Shown: positions 32,569 through 41,208 of the stretch, one piece after another
Layout of the letters: each line of letters starts with the position of its first letter
Position numbering within the stretch: position 1 is the first letter of the stretch
Source: Arcicella aquatica
GTDB lineage: Bacteria > Bacteroidota > Bacteroidia > Cytophagales > Spirosomataceae
Direction of reading: 5' to 3'
Length of the DNA: 64,000 nt
Assembly (NCBI RefSeq): GCF_034928825.1
Contig: NZ_JAYFUL010000002.1
Coordinates: forward strand, 62,001-126,000
The notes under the pieces: generated by a model
Databases searched by the model: none
What the model was told of the DNA's origin: nothing
Seen by the model: the letters and a program-made list of their open reading frames with translations, nothing else
Position numbers and translations under genes: made by a program

Positions 32569-34815
32569 ATGAGCAAAAAAAATATTCTTTTGGTTTTGTT
32601 ATTTCCTTTAGCAAGCATAGCCCAAAAACAGCCCGTCGATTATGTAAATCCCCTCATTGGCTCAGCCCCTAGCACGACCGAAAGTGCTAAAAAACATAGT
32701 GAAGCAGGGTCGGAAATGAAAGGGCAGATTGTACCAGCCATCGGTGTGCCACAAGGGATGACCTCTTGGACGCCCCAAACCCGAGCTACTGAATTAAAGT
32801 GTATTCCTCCTTTTTATTATAACGATACTAAAATTCAGGGTTTTAGAGGAACTCATTGGATGAATGGAAGCTGTGTACAAGACTATGGCAGTGTGACTAT
32901 CATGCCTATGTCTGGTAAACTGAATGTGAATACTACAGACAGAGGAAGTGATTTCGACCGAAAAACTGAAATAGTAAAGCCTTATTATTATCAGGTAAAT
33001 CTGAAAAAAGGGAATATCAAATCCGAAATGACAGCCCTATCTCGTGCAGGATTTTTACAATTTACTTTTAGCCAACATCAGGATAATTATATAGTGATTG
33101 AACCCAATTCAGACGAAGGCGAAGGTTTTGTAGAGATTCATCCTGAAAAAAACGAAATAGTTGGTTATAATCCCGTCCACAGAATTTATCAAGGTTTTGG
33201 TAAGCCCGCAGGTTTCAGTGGATACTTTGTTATTCAATTTGACCAAGCCTTTACAGATTATGGCACTTGGAAGAACAATGATATAAATGCCAAATCTGTA
33301 CAAACACAAGGAAATGGACAAAAACAGGCTGTTGGGGCTTATGCACAATTCGGCAATAAAATCGTAAAAGTACGCATTGGTACTTCGTTTACTAGTTTGG
33401 AAGGAGCCAGAAAGAATCTGGAAGGTGAAATCAACCATTGGGATTTTTCAAAAACTCGTCGAGCATCAAACTTAGCTTGGAATAAAGCTCTTGGCAAAAT
33501 CCAAGTAAAGGGTACTGAATATGATAAAACTTTGTTTTATTCTGCCTTATATCATACCAAACTGACACCAAGGGTATTCTCGGATATTGATGGTTCTTAT
33601 ACTGGTTTTGCCGATGATGATAACATTTACCAAGCCAAAGGTTTTGATTATTATGAAGATTATAACCTGTGGGATACTTACAGAGCGGTGCATCCTTTGC
33701 ATACTTTGCTAGAACCAAAAGTAACTGCAGATATGATGCAATCTTTAGTCAAAAAAGCAGAACAAGGTACTTGGTTGCCTATTTTTCCGTGCTGGAATCA
33801 TTATACTGCGGCCATGATTGGCGACCACGCCATTGCTGCCATTGGCGATGCCTACATCAAGGGCATCAAAGGTTTTGATATTAAAACGGCTTATCAATAT
33901 ATGCGTAAAAATGCTTTTGAAGTAAACACAAACCAAAAGAGCTATGAAGAAGGCAAAGGAAGAAGAGCCTTGGCATCTTATTTAAAATACAATTATATCC
34001 CGCTCGAAGATTCCGTTTGGCAGGCTTTCCACAAAAGAGAGCAAGTTTCACGTACTTTAGAATATGCTTATGATGATTTTGTGTTAGCACAAGTAGCCCA
34101 AAAGCTGGGTGAGAAAGCTGATTATGAAACCTTGATGAAACGTGCTAAAAACTATCAAAACGTAATAGACCCACAAACTGGCTATGCACGTGGACGTTAT
34201 TCTGATGGCAGTTGGATTCGCAAATTCGACCCCTTTGCACAACGTAGTAGTTTCATTACCGAGGGTTCGCCTGCTCAATATACTTTTTACGTGCCCCACG
34301 ATGTGGAAGGTTTGATAAAACACGTTGGTGGACAAAAACGCTTTATAGAAAAGCTAGATACCTTATTCGACCAAGGTTATTATTGGCATGGCAATGAACC
34401 CAACAATCAAATTGTATATTTATACCCTTTTGCTAATCAGGCTTGGAAAACACAAGCAAAAGTACGTCAGATTATCAAAGAAGAATACGATATTTCGGCA
34501 GGTGGGATGAGTGGCAACGAAGATGGCGGACAGATGTCAGCTTGGTTGGTTTTTAGCATGATGGGGTATTATCCAGTTTGTCCTGGTACGCCAAACTATG
34601 TAATTGGTAGTCCTACTTTTAATGAAACAACCCTCAATTTACCTGATGGAAAGCAGTTTAAGATCATTGCGAAAGGTAATTCGATAAAAACGCCATATAT
34701 CCAATCGGCTACACTCAATGGAAAGCCTTTTACTGAAAAATTCATTACTCATCAACAAATTATGGCAGGTGGTGTTTTAGTATTTACGATGAGCAGTAAG
34801 CCTAAAGGTTTATGA
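32569..34815 (+). CDS. Glycoside hydrolase family 92, alpha-mannosidase
   Basis: A 748-residue secreted exo-alpha-mannosidase. The start at 32569 (MSKKNILLVLLFPLASIAQ) gives a signal peptide; the longer frame from 32407 overlaps the previous gene and is unlikely. The mature N-terminus VDYVNPLIGS and the segment QGFRGTHWMNGSCVQDYGSVTIMPM are GH92 hallmarks. The barrel carries the calcium and catalytic region WDTYRAVHPL and the strongly conserved SGNEDGGQMSAWLVFSMMGYYPVCPG. GH92 enzymes remove alpha-linked mannose from N-glycans or fungal mannan. With GH26 and SusCD this defines a mannose-polymer theme, mixing alpha and beta linkages. Confidence 0.95.
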   Translation: MSKKNILLVLLFPLASIAQKQPVDYVNPLIGSAPSTTESAKKHSEAGSEMKGQIVPAIGVPQGMTSWTPQTRATELKCIPPFYYNDTKIQGFRGTHWMNGSCVQDYGSVTIMPMSGKLNVNTTDRGSDFDRKTEIVKPYYYQVNLKKGNIKSEMTALSRAGFLQFTFSQHQDNYIVIEPNSDEGEGFVEIHPEKNEIVGYNPVHRIYQGFGKPAGFSGYFVIQFDQAFTDYGTWKNNDINAKSVQTQGNGQKQAVGAYAQFGNKIVKVRIGTSFTSLEGARKNLEGEINHWDFSKTRRASNLAWNKALGKIQVKGTEYDKTLFYSALYHTKLTPRVFSDIDGSYTGFADDDNIYQAKGFDYYEDYNLWDTYRAVHPLHTLLEPKVTADMMQSLVKKAEQGTWLPIFPCWNHYTAAMIGDHAIAAIGDAYIKGIKGFDIKTAYQYMRKNAFEVNTNQKSYEEGKGRRALASYLKYNYIPLEDSVWQAFHKREQVSRTLEYAYDDFVLAQVAQKLGEKADYETLMKRAKNYQNVIDPQTGYARGRYSDGSWIRKFDPFAQRSSFITEGSPAQYTFYVPHDVEGLIKHVGGQKRFIEKLDTLFDQGYYWHGNEPNNQIVYLYPFANQAWKTQAKVRQIIKEEYDISAGGMSGNEDGGQMSAWLVFSMMGYYPVCPGTPNYVIGSPTFNETTLNLPDGKQFKIIAKGNSIKTPYIQSATLNGKPFTEKFITHQQIMAGGVLVFTMSSKPKGL

Positions 34816-34841
34816 GTTTAAGGTTTAAACCCTAAACTCAT
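34812..34841 (+). terminator. Hairpin at the end of GH92
   Basis: ATGAGTTTA and TAAACTCAT form 9-bp arms, continued inward by a nearly perfect GGTTTAAACC stem, and overlap the GH92 stop codon. Another AAACTCAT copy follows near 34850. There is no T run, so the stem may protect the 3' end rather than terminate alone. Confidence 0.5.
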
Positions 34842-35004
34842 CATCTCGTAAACTCATAATAACACAGGGCAGAGTTAAACTATTTCAATAAAAACTTATA
34901 TTGACCGTAATTTGATAACGTTTTTTTCTTTACTTTACTAAAAAGTATAAACTGCTGAGTACAACGTTTTTTAATAATCTAATAATCAATTATTTAACCA
35001 AAAT

Positions 35005-35535
35005 ATGAACCGTAGAGAAGCCGTCCAACGAGTTGCCCTTCTGATGGGAGGTGTGCTTTCTGCCCCTTTAATGGCAGGAGTAATGGGACAAATTATTAAT
35101 ACTGGCAACAGTGTAAGTGTGAGTCTTGAGCAAGAAGCTTTGCTTGCGGAGGTTGCTGATATTATTATTCCAACCACTGATACTCCTGGTGCGAAAGCTG
35201 CTGGCGCTGAAAAATTCATTGTTCGTGTCATGCGTGATTGTTATAAAAAAGAAGATCAAGAAAAATTCTATGCAGGTTTAGCAAAATTAGATGCTGATAG
35301 CAAAGCTAAATTTGGAAAAGGTTTTGTGGAATTAGATACTGCTCAGAAAAATGAAATGGTTAAGCTAAGTACTATCAACGATAAGCCTTTCTTCCAAAGA
35401 ATGAAAGAATTGACAGTAACTGGCTACTTTACGTCTGAAATTGGTGCTACTAAAGCATTGGCATACCTACCGATTCCGGGGAAATTCCAAGGTTGTGTAC
35501 CGTTGAAGCCGGGACAAAAAGCGTGGGCACTGTAA
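35005..35535 (+). CDS. Gluconate 2-dehydrogenase subunit 3 family protein (Tat-exported)
   Basis: A 176-residue small subunit that escorts a GMC-type flavoprotein. The N-terminus MNRREAVQRVALLMGGVLSA is a short Tat-like signal with the RR pair at residues 3-4. The mature part (LLAEVADIIIPTTDTPGAKAAGAEKFIVRVMRDCY and the ending YLPIPGKFQGCVPLKPGQKAWAL) matches the family closely. The GMC oxidoreductase 143 bp downstream lacks its own signal peptide and is probably exported as a complex with this subunit. No cytochrome c subunit gene is adjacent. Confidence 0.92.
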   Translation: MNRREAVQRVALLMGGVLSAPLMAGVMGQIINTGNSVSVSLEQEALLAEVADIIIPTTDTPGAKAAGAEKFIVRVMRDCYKKEDQEKFYAGLAKLDADSKAKFGKGFVELDTAQKNEMVKLSTINDKPFFQRMKELTVTGYFTSEIGATKALAYLPIPGKFQGCVPLKPGQKAWAL

Positions 35536-35558
35536 GTATGAGTGATGAATTGTGAGTG

Positions 35559-35670
35559 ATGAGTTTTAAGCTTTGTTATCTAAATTCATCTGTCATTTCT
35601 CAAAATTATTACCAATTTTATTTTATAAAACAAAAAGCTGACCGCTAGTAGCTCAAAGCTTAAAACTCAT
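35559..35670 (+). repeat. 17-bp inverted repeat between the small and large dehydrogenase genes
   Basis: ATGAGTTTTAAGCTTTG (35559-35575) and CAAAGCTTAAAACTCAT (35654-35670) are perfectly complementary with a 78-nt loop. The right arm ends 8 bp before the GMC start codon. The words resemble those at 13746-13895. It could set the expression ratio of the two subunits. Confidence 0.55.
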
Positions 35671-35678
35671 ATCAGGAG

Positions 35679-37394
35679 ATGTCAAATTTGAATATAGATG
35701 CAGTTAAAGGAATGACTTATGATGCCATTGTAATTGGTTCAGGCGTTTCTGGTGGTTGGGCTGCTAAAGAATTAACCGAAAAAGGCTTAAGAGTACTAAT
35801 GCTTGAAAGAGGTAAGCAATTAGAACACGTTACTGGCTACGAAAATGCCATGAAAGACCCTTGGGAAATGAAATACAATGGTCGTTTAACAATAGAACAA
35901 AAAGAATCCCATCCAAAATTAGCCCGTGATTATCCGTACAATGAAATGACTGAAAAATACTGGATGAATGATTCAGACTCATTATATAAAGAAGAAAAAC
36001 GTTTTGACTGGTATCGTCCAAACATCGTTGGTGGAAAATCAATCATGTGGGGCCGTCAATCTTATCGTTTAAGTGACATCGACTTTGAAGCTAATTTAAA
36101 AGATGGTATTGCGGTTGACTGGCCAATTCGTTATAAAGACATTGCTCCTTGGTATTCTTATGTAGAGAAATACGCTGGTATTTCGGGTGAAAAATTAGGT
36201 TTGCCTCAATTGCCTGATGGCGAATTCCTTCCAGCAATGGAAATGTTCTGTGTAGAGAAAGAAGTGAAGCAACGCCTAGAAAAAAACTTCCCTGGTCGTA
36301 ACCTAACGATGGGGCGTGTTGCTAACCTTTCGGAAGCTGCGAAAGAACAATTAGGTATTGGTCGTTCGTCTTGCCAGTATCGTAACAAATGTTCATTAGG
36401 CTGTCCTTTCGGGGCTTACTTCAGCACTCAATCTTGCACTTTACCACCAGCGGCTAAAACGGGTCGTCTGACTTTACGTCCTGATTCAATCGTAACAGAA
36501 ATCATGTACGATGAAAACAAGAAAAAAGCTACAGGTGTACGTGTACGTGATGCAGTAACAATGCAAGACCGTGAGTATTTTGCTAAAATCATCTTCGTTT
36601 GTGGTAGTACTATCGGTTCTACTTCATTGATGATGAACTCTGTTTCTAACCGTTTCCCAGAAGGAATGGGTAATGATTCTGGACAGTTAGGTCACAACTT
36701 GATGGATCACCACTTCCGTACAGGTGCTTCGGGTACTTGGGAAGGTGATTTAGATAAATATTACTACGGACGTAGAGCGAATGGTATTTATGTACCTCGT
36801 TATCGTAACATTGGTTCAGACAAACGTGATTATCTACGTGGCTTTGGTTATCAAGGTGGTGCAAGTCGCCAAGGATGGCAACGTAACGTAGCTGAACTTA
36901 CTTTTGGTGCTGACTACAAAAACGAAGTAACACAACCAGGTAACTGGTCGATGGGCTTTGGTGGTTTTGGAGAAACTTTGCCATATTACGAAAACAGAAT
37001 GTTCCTTGATAAAACCACTAAAGATAAGTGGGGCTTGCCAGTAGTTGTGTTTGATGCGGACTTACGTGAAAACGAAAAGAAAATGCGTATCGACATGATG
37101 AACGATGCCAAAGAAATGTTGGAATCATCAGGCGTAAAAAATGTAAGAACTTATGATAATGGTTCTTATTTAGGTATGGCTATTCACGAAATGGGAACTG
37201 CCCGCATGGGACGTGACCCTAAAACTTCGGTATTGAATGCCCATAACCAAGTACACGCTGTGAAAAACGTATTTATGACGGATGGTGCAGCCATGACTTC
37301 TGCATCATGTGTAAATCCATCGCTTACGTATATGGCACTTACAGCCAGAGCAGCAGATTTTGCGGTGAAAGAATTGAAGAAATTGAATCTTTAG
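35679..37394 (+). CDS. GMC-family FAD oxidoreductase (sugar dehydrogenase large subunit)
   Basis: A 571-residue flavoprotein. The ADP-binding fold is at residues 14-45 (YDAIVIGSGVSGGWAAKEL). A second FAD contact is GGKSIMWG. A cysteine-rich segment, SSCQYRNKCSLGCPFGAYF (about 230-248), is typical of dehydrogenases that pass electrons on rather than oxidases. The active-site pair is His503 (HEMGTARMG) and Asn546 (CVNPSLTYMALTARAA). No signal peptide is present, consistent with co-export with the Tat-tagged small subunit. Related pairs oxidise C3 of hexopyranosides; the substrate here is not proven. A terminator follows at 37411. Confidence 0.93.
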   Translation: MSNLNIDAVKGMTYDAIVIGSGVSGGWAAKELTEKGLRVLMLERGKQLEHVTGYENAMKDPWEMKYNGRLTIEQKESHPKLARDYPYNEMTEKYWMNDSDSLYKEEKRFDWYRPNIVGGKSIMWGRQSYRLSDIDFEANLKDGIAVDWPIRYKDIAPWYSYVEKYAGISGEKLGLPQLPDGEFLPAMEMFCVEKEVKQRLEKNFPGRNLTMGRVANLSEAAKEQLGIGRSSCQYRNKCSLGCPFGAYFSTQSCTLPPAAKTGRLTLRPDSIVTEIMYDENKKKATGVRVRDAVTMQDREYFAKIIFVCGSTIGSTSLMMNSVSNRFPEGMGNDSGQLGHNLMDHHFRTGASGTWEGDLDKYYYGRRANGIYVPRYRNIGSDKRDYLRGFGYQGGASRQGWQRNVAELTFGADYKNEVTQPGNWSMGFGGFGETLPYYENRMFLDKTTKDKWGLPVVVFDADLRENEKKMRIDMMNDAKEMLESSGVKNVRTYDNGSYLGMAIHEMGTARMGRDPKTSVLNAHNQVHAVKNVFMTDGAAMTSASCVNPSLTYMALTARAADFAVKELKKLNL

Positions 37395-37410
37395 TAATAT
37401 TCAACTCAAT

Positions 37411-37448
37411 AAAAATCCCTACAGGAATGATTTCTTGTAGGGATTTTT
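37411..37448 (+). terminator. Intrinsic terminator after the GMC gene
   Basis: Arms AAAAATCCCTACA and TGTAGGGATTTTT around a 12-nt loop, 17 bp after the GMC stop codon, with T residues ending the right arm. Confidence 0.88.
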
Positions 37449-37540
37449 TATTAGTTGACCTTATTCTGCAAGGTACTAGAAGGTGGTATTTGAGTCCTAC
37501 TGATTATCCACAAGTTAATATATTGCTGATAATCAAAGTA

Positions 37541-37581
37541 TTTATCACTAGCGGGTGACTTAAGTCACCCGCTAGTGATAA
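37541..37581. repeat. TTTATCACTAG-ended hairpin, copy 3
   Basis: Contains TTTATCACTAG (37541-37551) and its complement, with a 40-bp perfect palindrome at 37542-37581. The inner segment GCGGGTGACTT/AAGTCACCCGC is unrelated to the inner segments of copies 1 and 2. It lies between convergent genes, 93 bp beyond an ordinary terminator. Confidence 0.82.
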
Positions 37582-37607
37582 TGGTCGAAAGCTCGTTCGT
37601 AAAACAA

Positions 37608-37640
37608 ACTCATGCCATGACTTGAAGTCATGGCATGAGT
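37608..37640. terminator. Hairpin with CTTGAAG apex before the convergent SDR gene
   Basis: Perfect 16-bp arms around a single G; the inner part reads CATGACTTGAAGTCATG. It lies 13 bp beyond the 3' end of the leftward gene at 37653 and is its probable terminator. The apex matches the hairpin at 20770-20804. Confidence 0.7.
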
Positions 37641-37652
37641 AAACGAGGTCTA

Positions 37653-38567
37653 TTATAATAAAGCTTGCGTTTGCTCTGCCACAATCGCAATCCCCTCTTC
37701 AAAACTTACGGGATTATAGCCTAAAACGGAAATAGCTTTGTCTAAAATAAATCCTGTTCTCGGTGGGCGTTTGGCAGGTTGTGTGAAATTATTAGCATTA
37801 GCTGTACTAATGAGTGATTTATCTAATTGAAAGAAGTCAGCCGTTTTAATCGCCATTTCATAGGGCGTTAAAAAGTCTTTTCCCGAAATATGAAAAATCC
37901 CCTCTGCTTCTTTATCAGTCATCAACCAACAGCCTTTGGCTAAATCTTCTGCCAAAGTAGGCGTGCGAAACTGGTCGGTTACTACTTTAATACTTTTACC
38001 TTCTTCCAACGATTTCTTTACCCACAATATAATGTTACTACGACTCATATCCGAAACGATACCATAGACCAAAACTGTTCTGGCAATACTCCAACGACAT
38101 GTCGAACGTCTTACCACTTCCTCTGCTGCATACTTTGTCCAACCATAATAACTTACTGGGCTTGGCTGTGCTTCCTCTGAATATGGACCAGCTATTCCAT
38201 CAAAAACAAAGTCAGTAGAAAGATGGCAAAGATAAATATTGTGTTTTTCGCAAGCCTCCGCCAAATACTCTACTGCCTTTACATTCATTGCCCAACACAA
38301 ATCTTTTTCAAATTCACATTGGTCAACGTTCGTCATGGCTGCAGTGTTGATAATGGCATTAGGCTGAATCCTTTCAATTACCTCCGCTACTTGTTCGGGA
38401 TTAGTAATATCCATTTCCTGATATTCGTAGCCCTCTGTAAATGACAAACGATTGTTACCACGGGCAGTAGCAATCAAATGAATATCAGCGTGATTCGCCA
38501 GTAATGAAACTAGCTTTTGTCCCAACAGCCCATTTGATCCTGTGATTAGTATTTTCTTTTTTAACAT
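37653..38567 (-). CDS. NAD(P)-dependent sugar-nucleotide reductase, RfbD-like SDR
   Basis: An extended short-chain dehydrogenase of about 304 residues. The start is placed at the ATG at 38567 (MLKKKILITGSNGLLGQKLVSLL), since the preceding seven codons are not conserved-looking. The Rossmann motif GSNGLLGQ, the segment NTAAMTNVDQCE, the catalytic YYGWTKYAAE (YxxxK) and the overall length match dTDP-4-dehydrorhamnose reductase (RfbD/RmlD) and its relatives. No rml genes are nearby, so the exact substrate is open. The cyclophilin gene upstream ends 24 bp away from this start, so the two are probably cotranscribed. Confidence 0.87.
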   Translation of the reverse strand: MLKKKILITGSNGLLGQKLVSLLANHADIHLIATARGNNRLSFTEGYEYQEMDITNPEQVAEVIERIQPNAIINTAAMTNVDQCEFEKDLCWAMNVKAVEYLAEACEKHNIYLCHLSTDFVFDGIAGPYSEEAQPSPVSYYGWTKYAAEEVVRRSTCRWSIARTVLVYGIVSDMSRSNIILWVKKSLEEGKSIKVVTDQFRTPTLAEDLAKGCWLMTDKEAEGIFHISGKDFLTPYEMAIKTADFFQLDKSLISTANANNFTQPAKRPPRTGFILDKAISVLGYNPVSFEEGIAIVAEQTQALL

Positions 38568-38591
38568 ATTATTACTTCTGTATTTCAAAAT

Positions 38592-39302
38592 TTACTCTCC
38601 AAACGTATATGCATACAATTTAGTAATCTTCTTTTTACGCATCTTTTTACAGGTAATTTTCATGGCAATATCTTTCAAAGGACGATTATTCTTATCTCTT
38701 GGCTGACTAGCCACTGAATCTATCACCCATAAGTTATCAATCACCTGTCCGAAAACTGTGTAATTACCATCCAAATGAGGTGTTCCACCAATGGTTTTAT
38801 AAACATTTTTTTGCTCTTCAGTATAAGTTCTCAACGGACTCCTAGCCATTTGTCTAGCCAAAGTTGAATCATTCCAAACCTGTCCTTGCACAATATAATA
38901 CTGACACCCCGAGGAGGCTTTTTCGGGATTATTATCACGAGCGGCGGCTATTACTCCTTTTTTATGAAACAATTCAGGCGTGATTTCCGCTGGCACTTTA
39001 TAGCCCACATCACCATTACCGAGCAATTCTCCTGCTTTGGCTTTTTTTGAATTTGGGTCACCTCCCTGAATCATAAATGTGTTGATGATACGATGAAACA
39101 GTAATCCATCATAGAATTTATCATCTACTAGTTTCAAAAAATTCTTTTTGTGCTGGGGTGTTTCGTTGTGCAAAATAGCATGCATTTTTCCAAAAGGAGT
39201 AGTAAAAGTTACGAGGTAGTCTTTTCTTTTACGCTGTGAGAAAGTTTGAAAAGCAATAGACGATACAATAAAGTATAAGAGTATTTTTTTGTTTGAATTC
39301 AT
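38592..39302 (-). CDS. Exported cyclophilin-type peptidyl-prolyl isomerase
   Basis: A 236-residue protein-folding catalyst. A hydrophobic N-terminus (KKILLYFIVSSIAFQTFS) directs it to the periplasm. The cyclophilin domain contains FHRIINTFMIQGGDPNSKKAKA and a Gln-rich central segment with SGCQYYIVQGQVWND, and DGNYTVFGQVIDN near the C-terminus. The insertion between those segments (about 125-170) is typical of Bacteroidota cyclophilins. It is the first gene of a two-gene leftward unit with the SDR protein; a link in function is not apparent. The 228-bp gap to the next gene shows nothing definite. Confidence 0.93.
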   Translation of the reverse strand: MNSNKKILLYFIVSSIAFQTFSQRKRKDYLVTFTTPFGKMHAILHNETPQHKKNFLKLVDDKFYDGLLFHRIINTFMIQGGDPNSKKAKAGELLGNGDVGYKVPAEITPELFHKKGVIAAARDNNPEKASSGCQYYIVQGQVWNDSTLARQMARSPLRTYTEEQKNVYKTIGGTPHLDGNYTVFGQVIDNLWVIDSVASQPRDKNNRPLKDIAMKITCKKMRKKKITKLYAYTFGE

Positions 39303-39530
39303 GTCAAACGATGCGTATTTAGTTGGATGAATGGATGAAAACTCAATATACTATTTTTTGAATGGATAGCCAGAATCTTGTTGATAAAACCTCTTGCAGT
39401 TTTCAAGGAATAGACTGGTTTCGTCATCATTAAAAAATCGTAAGACATGATGAATATTAAGGAATTTTTGGCTAACATTGGTTATCCAAAATATCGCTCA
39501 ACAAAACCCTCTCAAATGTTAAATCAAACC

Positions 39531-41111
39531 ATGAAAATTTTATTTACCTTCTGTAGCATCTTGTTAACGAGTGCCTCATTATTCGCCCAAGAAGTCATCA
39601 AATTGTATTCAGACAAAGCCCCAGGTTCAGAAAGCTGGACATGGTCAGAAGCCGAAAATAACACGAATGTATTTAATACCAGAGTTATCTATAACGTATC
39701 ATCTCCAAGTATTACTGCCTATTTACCTGATAAAGAAAAAGCTACAGGAACAGCCATATTGATTGCTCCAGGCGGTGCTTTTCATACGCTTTCGATTGAT
39801 AATGAAGGCATTGAGGTAGCCAAATATTTAAACTCAAAAGGTATTGCTGCCTTTGTCTTGAAATACAGGGTTGCCAGAAGTTTCACAAATGACCCTGTAA
39901 AAGAATTAACGGGTAAAATGTCTAATTTTAAAACCTTGGATGAAGAAAACGCCCCCATTATTCCTTTAGCCATTCAAGATGCTTCAACAGCCATTAAATA
40001 CATTAGAAAAAATGCTGAAAAATATGACATTGACCCTACTAAAATAGGCATGATGGGCTTTTCGGCAGGAGGAACGTTAACATTAGGCGCTATTTATCAA
40101 GCTACTGAAGAGAGTAAACCCAATTTTATTGCACCGATTTATCCATATACCAAAGCACTAGACGACATCAAAAATATTCCTAAAGCCAAAACGCCCATTT
40201 TTATCGCTTTAGCTTCTGACGACCAGCTAGGCTTTGCTCCTGCTAATGCACAGTTGTACCTAGACTGGAAAGCCGCTGGTCAACCTGTAGAAATACATAT
40301 TTACGAAAGGGGCGGTCATGGTTTTGGCATGAATAAACAAAAAATACCGACGGATACTTGGTACGAACGTTTTGGCGATTGGTTGAAGCTACAAGGTTAT
40401 CTCAAAAAACGTTACCCAAACAAATGGGAACAGCAATTTAGCGAAGAGCAATTAGAAACGTTTTCAAAACAAAATGCTGAAAGAGAAAAAAGAGATTGGG
40501 CAAATCTAGTAAAATACAAAAAAGCCAATGCCGAAATTGGCGAACCTAAACAAGGTAAAACAAGGGTAGTATTTACAGGAGATTCTATCACCGAAGGATG
40601 GGTATCGGCCGACCCTGATTTTTTCAACACCAATAATTATGTAGGAAGAGGCATCAGCGGACAAACGTCTCCGCAAACATTACTCCGTTTTCGTCAGGAT
40701 GTAGTGGCTTTGAAACCAAAAGTGGTTATCATCAATATTGGTATCAACGATATTGCCGAAAATACGGGTGATTATATGCAAGACTATACGTTGTCAAACT
40801 ATCAATCTATGATAGAAATTGCTAAAGCTAATCATATCAAAGTAATCTTGGCTTCGGTAATGCCTGCATTTGCGTTTCCTTGGAGAAAAGAAATTCAAGA
40901 CGTTCCAGCTAAAGTAATAGCATTAAATGAAGGGATTAAACAATTAGCTAAACAAAACAATTTAGTTTATCTTGACTATTTTACTCCTCTGAAAGATGAA
41001 AGAAATGGATTGAGTAAAGAAATGGCTGAAGATGGCGTACATCCTACCATCAGTTGCTATAAAATCATGGAGAAATTAGCGAATGAGGCAATTAATAAAG
41101 CCTTGAAATAA
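39531..41111 (+). CDS. Secreted two-domain esterase: alpha/beta hydrolase fused to SGNH hydrolase
   Basis: A 526-residue exported protein. The ATG at 39531 gives a signal peptide (MKILFTFCSILLTSASLFA); the frame from 39447 adds 28 unsuitable residues. Domain 1 (about 20-290) is an alpha/beta hydrolase of the acetylxylan-esterase/BD-FAE type with the oxyanion segment APGGAFHTLS, the nucleophile elbow GFSAGG and the triad His in ERGGHGFGM. Domain 2 (about 330-525) is SGNH: block I VFTGDSITEGW, a later GIND segment (block III) and block V EDGVHPT. Two esterases in one chain suggest removal of acyl groups from decorated polysaccharides. It stands alone. Confidence 0.9.
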   Translation: MKILFTFCSILLTSASLFAQEVIKLYSDKAPGSESWTWSEAENNTNVFNTRVIYNVSSPSITAYLPDKEKATGTAILIAPGGAFHTLSIDNEGIEVAKYLNSKGIAAFVLKYRVARSFTNDPVKELTGKMSNFKTLDEENAPIIPLAIQDASTAIKYIRKNAEKYDIDPTKIGMMGFSAGGTLTLGAIYQATEESKPNFIAPIYPYTKALDDIKNIPKAKTPIFIALASDDQLGFAPANAQLYLDWKAAGQPVEIHIYERGGHGFGMNKQKIPTDTWYERFGDWLKLQGYLKKRYPNKWEQQFSEEQLETFSKQNAEREKRDWANLVKYKKANAEIGEPKQGKTRVVFTGDSITEGWVSADPDFFNTNNYVGRGISGQTSPQTLLRFRQDVVALKPKVVIINIGINDIAENTGDYMQDYTLSNYQSMIEIAKANHIKVILASVMPAFAFPWRKEIQDVPAKVIALNEGIKQLAKQNNLVYLDYFTPLKDERNGLSKEMAEDGVHPTISCYKIMEKLANEAINKALK

Positions 41112-41118
41112 TTCTTTT

Positions 41119-41206
41119 AATTTGAAAATGTGGGAATTTGAAGATTTGAAAATTTTTTTGATAAATATTTAATTTTCAAATTCTCACATTTTCAAATCTT
41201 CAAATT
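41119..41206. repeat. ATTTGAAAATTTG low-complexity inverted repeat, locus 1
   Basis: The convergent gap is built of degenerate ATTTGAARATTTG words in one direction (about 41119-41154) and their complements in the other (about 41171-41206), including GAAAATGTGGGAATTTG and CAAATTCTCACATTTTC. It can fold into a long imperfect hairpin and probably terminates both neighbours. The same words fill 43758-43886. Confidence 0.7.
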
Positions 41207-41208
41207 AG

